Part shown: positions 49,501 to 61,500 of the stretch, piece after piece | Layout of the letters: every line of letters starts with the position of its first letter | Position numbering within the stretch: the stretch's first letter is position 1 | NCBI GenBank assembly: GCA_036785705.1 | Contig: JAWUZG010000177.1 | Location: forward strand, 1,426,001 to 1,490,000 | DNA from: Acanthornis magna | Taxonomy: Eukaryota > Chordata > Aves > Passeriformes > Acanthizidae | Direction of reading: 5' to 3' | Length of the DNA stretch: 64,000 nt | Position numbers and translations under genes: made by a program | Notes under the pieces: model-generated | Told to the model about the DNA's origin: nothing | Databases searched by the model: none | Seen by the model: only the letters and a program-made list of their open reading frames with translations

Positions 49501-52500
49501 GCCCAAAACATTGCTGGGAATTGAGTCATTTAGGGTTAAGAACGACCAGGATTTCTAGGAATTCTTTGGGTAATTTTGGTGTTTTTTCCAAGAGAAAAGT
49601 TGTCTGGAAGATTTTAAGAATAACCAGGATTTCTAGGAATATTTTGAGGGATTTCGGTGCTTTTTCCACAAAAAATTGACCCAAAACATTGCTGGGAATT
49701 GAGTCATTTAGGGTTAAGAATGACCAGAATTTCTAGGAATATTTTGAGGGATTTTGGTGCTTTTTCCACAAAAAATTGGCCCAAAACATTGCTGGGAATT
49801 GAGTCATTTCGGGTTAAGAATGACCAGGATTTCTAGGAATTCTTTGGGTAATTTTGGTGTTTTTTCCAAGAGAAAAGTTGTCTGGAAGATTTTAAGAATG
49901 ACCAGGATTTCTAGGAATATTTTGAGGGATTTTGGTGCTTTTTCCCCAAAAAATTGCCCCACAACATTGCTGGGAATTGAGTCATTTAGGGTTAAGAATG
50001 ACCAGGATTTCTAGGAATTCTTTGGGTAATTTTGGTGTTTTTTCCAAGAGAAAAGTTGTCTGGAAGATTTTAAGAATAACCAGGATTTCTAGGAATATTT
50101 TGAGGGATTTTGGTGCTTTTTCCACAAAAATTTAGCCCAGAACATTGCTGGGAATTGAGTCATTTAGGGTTAAGAATGACCAGGATTTCTAGGAATATTT
50201 TGAGGGATTTTGGTGCTTTTTACACCAAAAATTTGTCCGAAACGTTGCTGGGAATTGAGTCATTTCGGGTTAAAAATGACCAGAATTTCTAGGAATATTT
50301 TGAGGGATTTTGGTGCTTTTTCCACGAAAAAATTGGCCCAAAACATTGCTGGGAATTGAGTCATTTAGGGTTAAGAACGACCAGGATTTCTAGGAATTCT
50401 TTGGGTAATTTTGGTGTTTTTTCCAAGAGAAAAGTTGTCTGGAAGATTTTAAGAATAACCAGGATTTCTAGGAATATTTTGAGGGATTTCGGTGCTTTTT
50501 CCACAAAAAATTGACCCAAAACATTGCTGGGAATTGAGTCATTTAGGGTTAAGAATGACCAGAATTTCTAGGAATATTTTGAGGGATTTTGGTGCTTTTT
50601 CCACAAAAAATTGGCCCAAAACATTGCTGGGAATTGAGTCATTTCGGGTTAAGAACGACCAGGATTTCTAGGAATTCTTTGGGTAATTTTGGTGTTTTTT
50701 CCAAGAGAAAAGTTGTCTGGAAGATTTTAAGAATAACCAGGATTTCTAGGAATATTTTGAGGGATTTCGGTGCTTTTTCCACAAAAAATTGGCCCAAAAC
50801 ATTGCTGGGAATTGAGTCATTTAGGGTTAAGAATGACCAGAATTTCTAGGAATATTTTGAGGGATTTTGGTGCTTTTTCCACGAAAAAATTGGCCCAAAA
50901 CATTGCTGGGAATTGAGTCATTTAGGGTTAAGAATGACCAGGATTTCTAGGAATTCTTTGGGTAATTTTGGTGTTTTTTCCAAGAGAAAAGTTGTCTGGA
51001 AAATTTTAAGAATAACCAGGATTTCTAGGAATATTTTGAGGGATTTCGGTGCTTTTTCCACAAAAAATTGACCCAAAACATGGCTGGGAATTGAGTCATT
51101 TAGGGTTAAGAATGACCAGAATTTCTAGGAATATTTTGGGGGATTTTGGTACTTTTTCCACAAAAAATTGGCCCAAAACATGGCTGGGAATTGAGTCATT
51201 TAGGGTTAAGAATGACCAGGATTTCTAGGAATTCTTTGGGTAATTTTGGTGTTTTTTCCAAGAGAAAAGTTGTCTGGAAGATTTTAAGAATAACCAGGAT
51301 TTCTAGGAATATTTTGAGGGATTTTGGTGCTTTTTCCACAAAAAATTGGCCCAAAACATTGCTGGGAATTGAGTCATTTGGGGTTAAGAATGACCAGAAT
51401 TTCTAGGAATCGTTTGGGGGATTTGGGTGATTTTTCCACAAAAAAGGTGTCCAAAAGGTTGGTGGGAGCTTTATCAATTGGGGTTAAGGATGACCAAGAT
51501 TTCTAGGAATATTTTGAGGGATTTTGGTGCTTTTTCCACAAAAAATTAGCCCAGAACATTGCTGGGAATTGAGTCATTTAGGGTTAAGAATGACCAGGAT
51601 TTCTAGGAATATTTTGAGGGATTTTGGTGCTTTTTCCACAAAAAATTAGCCCAGAACATTGCTGGGAATTGAGTCATTTAGGGTTAAAAATGACCAGGAT
51701 TTCTAGGAATATTTTGAGGGATTTTGGTGCTTTTTCCACAAAAAATTAGCCCAGAACATTGCTGGGAATTGAGTCATTTCGGGTTAAAAATGACCAGGAT
51801 TTCTAGGAATTCTTTGGGTAATTTTGGTGTTTTTTCCAAGAGAAAAGTTGTCTGGAAGATTTTAAGAATAACCAGGATTTCTAGGAATATTTTGAGGGAT
51901 TTTGGTGCTTTTTCCACAAAAAATTGGCCCAAAACATTGCTGGGAATTGAGTCATTTAGGGTTAAGAATGACCAGAATTTCTAGGAATATTTTGAGGGAT
52001 TTTGGTGCTTTTTCCACAAAAAATTAGCCCAGAACATTGCTGGGAATTGAGTCATTTAGGGTTAAGAATGACCAGGATTTCTAGGAATTCTTTGGGTAAT
52101 TTTGGTGTTTTTTCCAAGAGAAAAGTTGTCTGGAAGATTTTAAGAATAACCAGGATTTCTAGGAATATTTTGAGGGATTTTGGTGCTTTTTCCACAAAAA
52201 ATTAGCCCAAAACATTGCTGGGAATTGAGTCATTTAGGGTTAAGAATGACCAGGATTTCTAGGAATTCTTTGGGTAATTTTGGTGTTTTTTCCAAGAGAA
52301 AAGTTGTCTGGAAGATTTTAAGAATAACCAGGATTTCTAGGAATATTTTGAGGGATTTCGGTGCTTTTTCCACAAAAAATTAGCCCAAAACATTGCTGGG
52401 AATTGAGTCATTTAGGGTTAAGAATGACCAGAATTTCTAGGAATATTTTGAGGGATTTTGGTGCTTTTTCCACAAAAAATTAGCCCAGAACATTGCCGGG

Positions 52501-55500
52501 AATTGAGTCATTTAGGGTTAAGAATGACCAGGATTTCTAGGAATTCTTTGGGTAATTTTGGTGTTTTTTCCAAGAGAAAAGTTGTCTGGAAGATTTTAAG
52601 AATGACCAGGATTTCTAGGAATATTTTGAGGGATTTTGGTGCTTTTTCCCCAAAAAATTGCCCCACAACATTGCTGGGAATTGAGTCATTTAGGGTTAAG
52701 AATGACCAGGATTTCTAGGAATTCTTTGGGTAATTTTGGTGTTTTTTCCAAGAGAAAAGTTGTCTGGAAGATTTTAAGAATAACCAGGATTTCTAGGAAT
52801 ATTTTGAGGGATTTTGGTGCTTTTTCCACAAAAATTTAGCCCAGAACATTGCTGGGAATTGAGTCATTTAGGGTTAAGAATGACCAGGATTTCTAGGAAT
52901 ATTTTGAGGGATTTTGGTGCTTTTTACACCAAAAATTTGTCCGAAACGTTGCTGGGAATTGAGTCATTTCGGGTTAAAAATGACCAGAATTTCTAGGAAT
53001 ATTTTGAGGGATTTTGGTGCTTTTTCCACGAAAAAATTGGCCCAAAACATTGCTGGGAATTGAGTCATTTAGGGTTAAGAACGACCAGGATTTCTAGGAA
53101 TTCTTTGGGTAATTTTGGTGTTTTTTCCAAGAGAAAAGTTGTCTGGAAGATTTTAAGAATAACCAGGATTTCTAGGAATATTTTGAGGGATTTCGGTGCT
53201 TTTTCCACAAAAAATTGACCCAAAACATTGCTGGGAATTGAGTCATTTAGGGTTAAGAATGACCAGAATTTCTAGGAATATTTTGAGGGATTTTGGTGCT
53301 TTTTCCACAAAAAATTGGCCCAAAACATTGCTGGGAATTGAGTCATTTCGGGTTAAGAATGACCAGGATTTCTAGGAATTCTTTGGGTAATTTTGGTGTT
53401 TTTTCCAAGAGAAAAGTTGTCTGGAAGATTTTAAGAATGACCAGGATTTCTAGGAATATTTTGAGGGATTTTGGTGCTTTTTCCCCAAAAAATTGCCCCA
53501 AAACATTGCTGGGAATTGAGTCATTTAGGGTTAAGAATGACCAGGATTTCTAGGAATTCTTTGGGTAATTTTGGTGTTTTTTCCAAGAGAAAAGTTGTCT
53601 GGAAGATTTTAAGAATAACCAGGATTTCTAGGAATATTTTGAGGGATTTTGGTGCTTTTTCCACAAAAAATTGGCCCAAAACATTGCTGGGAATTGAGTC
53701 ATTTAGGGTTAAGAATGACCAGGATTTCTAGGAATATTTTGAGGGATTTTGGTGCTTTTTCCACAAAAAATTAGCCCAGAACATTGCCGGGAATTGAGTC
53801 ATTTAGGGTTAAAAATGACCAGAATTTCTAGGAATATTTTGAGGGATTTTGGTGCTTTTTACACCAAAAATTTGTCCGAAACGTTGCTGGGAATTGAGTC
53901 ATTTCGGGTTAAAAATGACCAGAATTTCTAGGAATATTTTGAGGGATTTTGGTGCTTTTTCCACAAAAAATTAGCCCAAAACATTGCTGGGAATTGAGTC
54001 ATTTAGGGTTAAAAATGACCAGGATTTCTAGGAATATTTTGAGGGATTTTGGTGCTTTTTCCACAAAAAATTAGCCCAGAACATTGCTGGGAATTGAGTC
54101 ATTTAGGGTTAAGAATGACCAGAATTTCTAGGAATCGTTTGGGGGATTTGGGTGATTTTTCCACAAAAAATTGGCCCAAAACATTGCTGGGAATTGAGTC
54201 ATTTAGGGTTAAAAATGACCAGAATTTCTAGGAATCGTTTGGGGGATTTGGGTGATTTTTCCACAAAAAAGGTGTCCAAAAGGTTGGTGGGAGCTTTATC
54301 AATTGGGGTTAAGGATGACCAAGATTTCTAGGAATATTTTGAGGGATTTTGGTGCTTTTTCCACAAAAAATTAGCCCAGAACATTGCTGGGAATTGAGTC
54401 ATTTAGGGTTAAGAATGACCAGGATTTCTAGGAATTCTTTGGGTAATTTTGGTGTTTTTTCCAAGAGAAAAGTTGTCTGGAAGATTTTAAGAATAACCAG
54501 GATTTCTAGGAATATTTTGAGGGATTTCGATGCTTTTCCCACAAGAAAAGTTGTCTGGAAGTTTGGAGGGAATCCCATAATCCCATATAGAGCAATTTTT
54601 TTATGGAATCCAACATCATTTTTTGTTTTCCCGCTGATTTTTCCGTGCAGAGTTTTCGCTTCGGGCCCGAGATCGCCTACGTGGGAGCGACGATCCTCGA
54701 TGTGTGCAAAGGGGTCAGGAATAAAACCTTGGTGGGAGGAAACCAAAAGGGTGAGCAAAATTCGAGTGTCTTGGGATAGAAATCAGAATGAATTAATTAT
54801 CGGAAATAATAATATTAATGGTAAATATTTATTTTATTTTATTTTTTTTTAATTTATTATTGTATTAATGATAAAAATTTGTATGGATTAAAAATTACGT
54901 TTAGAATCAAATGTATGTTTAAAAAATATTGAATTCATTTCCTAGAATGAAATGAACATTAATAGAATGCCAAGTATTAATAATAAATATTTAGAAGTAA
55001 TAATAATAAATAGTAAAATGAATATTAATAATAAATTGTAAAATTAGAATTAATAATAAATATTAAGAAGGAATATAAAAATTATTATTATATATAAATA
55101 TTAATAATCGGTATTAATAATAAATATTAAAATTAATATTAATAATAACTATTAATGATGAATATTAACAAGTGCCAATCGTTAAATTGATAGTTTAATT
55201 TAAAAGTTCCACTTTACGAATAAATCTGTGTTTTACGGTGAAAAGTTTAATTTAAAAATTAATATTAATAATAATATTAATAATAAATATTAGCAAGTGA
55301 CAATCATTCAATTGACAAAGTTTAATTTTAAAGTTCCACTTTACGAGTAAATCTGTATTTTACAGTGAAAAATTTAATTACATTTCTAATAATTAGAATA
55401 AATAATAAATTAGAATTATTAATTATTCTGAATTATTAGAATAAATAATCAATTTTTAATAATTCGATTTCTAATAATTAGTTTCTAATAATTCTGATAA

Positions 55501-58500
55501 TTAATAGTGTTATCAATACTATTAATAATAATTAGTAAATATCAATAATCAAATTGAGTTTGATTTAGAATTTAATTTACGTTTAAAGTTCGAAACAATT
55601 CAATTAGTTGAATTTATAAAACGAAATGAATAAAATGTTATTAATTAAAATAGTAAATTAGGAAAGTCTAACAATTTAAATTTAAGTTTGAATTTAATTT
55701 TAAATTGATAAAAATTTTGCTTATAAAATTTAGTTGTAATAAGTAATAATAAATATAAACCATAAATTAAGATAATTATTTGAAAAATTTAAATTTAATG
55801 TTAAAGTCTAAAAATGTAAAAAAGCATTAGATTTATAACAGTAGATAATAATGTTAATGATAAATATTAATACATATTAACAATTAAATTAAGAAAATGA
55901 GATTTAATATGTAAATTTAAATTTAAGCTTAAAATTTTAAAAATTGAATTTATAAAAAGAAATTAAGAATAATATTAATGATAAATAGGAAGAGTACATG
56001 TTAACAATAAAATTGAGACAGCTTAAAAATTAAAATTGAATTTTAAAAGTAAATAATTAAATTCATAAAATGAAATCAATAATAAATATTGATAATAAAT
56101 TTTAAGAATAAATACTACTGATAAACACTAGTCAGGAATGAAATTAATAAGTTTTACATTAAGAAAATTAAATTTAGAATGAAATTTAAGTTTAAAATGT
56201 AAAAACTTTAAACGTGAAAAACTAAATTAGTAAGGATTATTAGTAATAAATATTAACAATTAAATTAAGAAAACTAGTATAAGAATTAAAGTTTAAATTT
56301 ATAAAACTAAATCAGAAATATTGATTATAAATTTTAAGAATAAATACTGATGAATGGTAGTCAGGAATTAATTAAATTAAGCAATTCTACGTTAGAACAT
56401 TAGATTTAGAATGAAATTTGAGTTTAAAATGGAGAAACTTTAGATGAATAAAATGAAATTAATAAGTAATATTGGTAAATAATATTTTTATTTGCTAATA
56501 TTAAATATAAATATATAAATAAATAATACATAGTAAGTATATGTTTCTGTCTTTACTATAATATATATTACATATGTTACATATATTACATATCTTTTAA
56601 ATATATTTTCTATAATAAATAAATATAAATATATTAATATTAATATTTTATTTCTATATTTACTATATATTACATCTATTTAAAATATATTTTCTATAAT
56701 AAATACATAAAGATATATTATTATTTATAGTTATATTTATATATTTTATATATATTACATATATTTTATAGATGTATTTTAAATATATTTTCTATAGTAA
56801 ATAAATATAACTATATTAATATTAATAGTTACTAATTAATAATTAGTATCTATTACTATTTGCATTAAATGAACCAAATAACTAAAATTAAATTAGTACT
56901 GAGAATTAATATTTATTGATAAAAAAACTAAATTAATTAAATGTATAAAAGTAAACTAATAACGACTACTACTAATGAATAAATAAAAATAAATAGATAA
57001 ATGAATAGGAAATAGATAGAAATAGATAAAAATAAATAGATAAATAGAGAAATAAATAGACAAACAATGCTGATTAATGGAGCTGTTTGATGGAATTCCT
57101 GCTGGGAATGGCTGTGGATAATTGGAATTTCTTTCTCCCTGCAGGAGGTGTGAGGGGAGGCCTGGGCGGGAAGATGGCGATGCTGTCCCGCAGCAACTGG
57201 AATGTGTTTGAGGATGCCGTGAAGTTCACCGGGACAGACCCCCCGGGCAAAATCCACATCATCGGGGTGAGGCTGCAGGGCTTTCAGTGAACATTCCAGA
57301 AAAAACACGAATTTGCTGTGGCCAGGGGTGTGGTTATTCTCCAACCTCACCAACCTCACCCGCTTTTAGGCTTATTTGTCCGATTTTTAAGGATCATTTG
57401 TCCTGTTTTTGTCAAAGGTGGAGCAGGGAAAGAGGGATGGACAGCTGGGATGAGTTTCTCCAAGGATTTCAGTGAATATTCCAGGGAAAAACAGGAATTT
57501 GTTGTGGCCAGGGATGTGGTTATTCTCCAACCTCACCAACCTCACCCGCTTTTAGGCTTATTTGTCCCATTTTTAAGGATCATTTGTCCTGTTTTTGTCA
57601 AAGGTGGAGCAGGGAAAGAGGGATGGACAGCTGGGATGAGTTTCTCCAAGGATTTCAGTGAATATTCCAGGGAAAAACAGGAATTTGTTGTGGCCAGGGA
57701 TGTGGTTATTCTCCAACCTCACCAACCTCACCTGCTTTTAGGCTTATTTGTCCGATTTTTAACGATCATTTGTCCTGTTTTTGTCAAAGGTGGAGCAGGG
57801 AAAGAGGGATGGACAGCTGGGATGCGTTTCTCCAAGGATTTCAGTGAATATTCCAGGAAAAAACAAGAATTTTCTGTGGCCGAGGATGTGGTTGTTCTGC
57901 AACATCACCAGGCCTCATCCCGTTTCTAGGCTTATTTGTCCCATTTTAGGCTTATTTGTCCCGTTTTTAAGGCTGACTTGTATCATTTTTATCAAAGATG
58001 GAGCAGGGAAAGAGGGATGGACATCTGGATTAAGTAACTCTTAGGTTTTCAATGAATATTCCAGGAAAAAACAGGAATTTTCTGTGGCCAGGGATGTGGT
58101 TATTCTCCAACCTCACCAGGCCTCATTCCATTTTTAGGCTTAATTGTCCCCTTTTTAAGGCTTATTTGTCCTGTTTTTATCAGGGATGGAGCAGGGAAAG
58201 AGAGATGGATGACTGGGATGAGTTTCTCCAAGAATTTCAATCAATACTCCAGGATAAAACAGGAATTTGTTGTGGCCAGGGGTGTGGTTATTCTCCAACC
58301 TCACCAGGCCTCATCCCGTTTCTAGGCTTATTTGTCCCGTTTTTATCAGGGATGGGGCAGGGAAAAAGGCATGGATGGCTGGATCGAGTAATTCCACGGA
58401 TTTCAATGAATATTCCAGGAAAAAACAGGAATTTTCTGTGGCCAGGGGTGCCATTATTCTCCAACCTGCCCAGGCCTCATTCCGTTTCTAAGGCTTTTTT

Positions 58501-61500
58501 GTCCCTTTTTTATCAAAGATGGGGCAAGGAAAGAGGGATGGACATCTGGATTATGTAACTTTGAGGATTTCAATCAATATTCCAGGAAAAAGCAGGAATT
58601 TTTTATGGGCCAAAGATGGTATTTGGAGCTGTTATTCTCCAACCTGACCAGGCCTCATCCCCTTTTTAGGCTTATTTGTCCGATTTTTAACGATCATTTG
58701 TCCTGTTTTTGTCAAAGGTGGAGCAGGGAAAGAGGGATGGACAGCTGGGATGAGTTTCTCCAAGGATTTCAGTGAATATTCCAGGAAAAAACAGGAATTT
58801 TCTGTGGCCGAGGATGTGGTTATTCTCCAACCTCACCAGGCCTCATCCCGTTTTTAGGCTTATTTGTCCCATTTTAGGCTTATTTGTCCCGTTTTTAAGG
58901 CTGACTTGTATCATTTTTATCAAAGATGGGGCAGGGAAAGAGGGATGGACATCTGGATTAAGTAACTCTTCGGTTTTCAATGAATATTCCAAGAAAAAAC
59001 AGGAATTTTTTATGGGCCAGGGGTGATATTTGGAGCTGTTATTCTCCAACCTCACCAACCTCACCCGCTTTTAGGCTTATTTGTCCGATTTTTAACGATC
59101 ATTTGTCCTGTTTTTATCAAAGGTGGAGCAGGGAAAGAAGAATGGACAGCTGGGATGAGTTTCTCCAAGGATTTCAATGAATATTCCAGGAAAAAACAGG
59201 AATTTGTTGTGGCCGGGGATGTGGTTATTCTCCAACCTGACCAGGCCTCATCCCATTTTTAGGCTTATTTGTCCCCTTTCTAAGGCTATCTTGTACCATT
59301 TTTATCAAAGATGGGGCAGGGAAGGAGGGATAGATGATTGGGACAAGTAATTCCAAGGATTTCAATCAATATTCCAGGAAAAAACAGGAATTTTCTGTGG
59401 CCAGGATGATATTTGGAGCTATTATTCTCCAACCTGACCAGGCCTCATACCATTTTCAGGCTTATTTGTCCCATTTTTAGGACTTATTTGTCCTGTTTAT
59501 ATCAATGATGGGGCAGGGAAAGGAGGATGGATAATTGGATCAAGTCACTCCAAGGATTTCAATGAATATTCCAGGAAAAAACAGGAATTTTTTGTGGGCC
59601 AAGGTTGATATATTTGGTGCTGTTATTCTCCAACCTGACCAGGCCTCATCCCCTTTTTAGGCTTATTTGTCCTATTTTTATCAGGGATGGGGCAGGGAAA
59701 GAAGGATGGATGACTGGGACAAGTAATTCCAAGGATTTCAATCAATATTCCAGGAAAAACCAGGAATTTTTTATGGGCCGGGGTGATATTTGGAGCTATT
59801 ATTCTCCAACCTGACCAGGCCTCATACCATTTTTAGGCTTATTTGTCCCATTTTTAGGGCTTATTTGTCCTGTTTATATCAAAGATGGGGCAGGGAAAGG
59901 AGGATGGATAATTGGATCAAGTCACTCCAAGGATTTCAATGAATATTCCAGGAAAAAACAGGAATTTTTTATGGGCCAGGGGTGATATTTGGAGCTGTTA
60001 TTCTCCAACCTGCCCAAGTCTCATCCCATTTTTAAGGTTCATTCATCCCATTTTTATCAAGATGGAGCAGGGAAAAAGGGATGGACGTCTGGAACAAATA
60101 ATTCCAAGGATTTGGAGCAGCTCTGGCTGCCTTTGGCACTTTTTTCCTGCATTATGGGAATAAAAATCAGCTGGAATTACAGGCTGGGTGTAAAAACAGG
60201 GAAAGAACAAATGTTTTCCATGTTCCCTTGCAAGACAGCAAAATTCGTGGAAGCTGAAGAGGTTGGAGTCTGATTTTTGGAATTTTAGCAGGTTGGAGCC
60301 TGACCCTTGGGAATTTTAGGCTGATATTTCAAATTCCCCATCCTTTTTCCACCAAAACTCCAATTCAACGAGGATTTGAACTGCCCAGGACTGAAAATCT
60401 TTCACAGTTTGGAATACATCTAATTTACAAATACAATATATTGAACTATTATTATTATTATTATTATTATTATATTACTATTACTATTACTATTACTATT
60501 ACCATTTTATATTAAAATTAATTATTATTTGTTTTAGGGATTGGGGAGATTTGGCCTGAGCAGAATTTATGACATTTGGAAGCTCAGTCAACCTGCAGAT
60601 GTCAGGCAAAACTGTGAGTATTTCCTTTTCTTTTTTTTTTTTTTTCCGGGATTTTTTAGGTTTTGCAGGAAATTAAAACACTTTTTGGTGGTTTATTTTC
60701 TATTTCCTCATTAATTTTTAGGTTGAAGCCTGATTTTTTAATGGTTTTATCACAGGTTGGGCTATTTTGGCTGCTTAATTCCAGAGATCCCAAAATTTTG
60801 GAATTGTCAGGCACCTTTCCCCAGCTTTCCACTGTGATTCCTTGTTTGGAGTGTAACCCATAATTTGGGATATTCTTCCCTCTGTTTTCTAATTTTAGAT
60901 TACTTTTAATTTGCCTTCAGCTTTCCCTGGTTTATTTTGATTTAAAGCTCCTTTTTTTCATTTCCTGGTGGATAAAATTCAGGATAAAAAAATCCCTCCT
61001 TTAAAATCCAGCAGCAGTAGATGAGTTTTTTATGGAGAAAATAAAGGATTCACCGATTTGCCATGAGTGGTTAATCCCCCAGATTAATTTTGGTTAAGTG
61101 GTTAATTCCCCGTTTTTTCGGAGGTGAACTCCCAGGAAAAATTTCCTTTGAGAAAGGAAATTGTTGGAAAACAAAGCAGATTAATGCAGGATGGAAGAAT
61201 TTTAATTAAAGGTGAATTTAAATAAATAGCATTAAATAAATAAATTAAATAGTTAAATAAATTAAAGAGAGAAAGAAATTAGATCAATTAATTAAATAAA
61301 TAAAATTTAAATAAATAAGATAAAATAAATAAATAAAATAAATAAATAAATAAAATTAAATAAATAAATAAAATAAATAAATAAATTAAATAAATAGAAT
61401 TAAATAAATAAATAAAATAGATAAATTAAATTAAATAAAATTTAAATAAATGAAATTTTAAAAATTAATATAATACGTAAATAAAATAGATAAATTAAAT

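Noticed and set aside
48340..54852. Many 60-86-codon frames ([16 protein letters not shown] type) in the big array
   Set aside because: They recur with the repeat period, and overlapping copies differ only by unit variation; no start or splice context.
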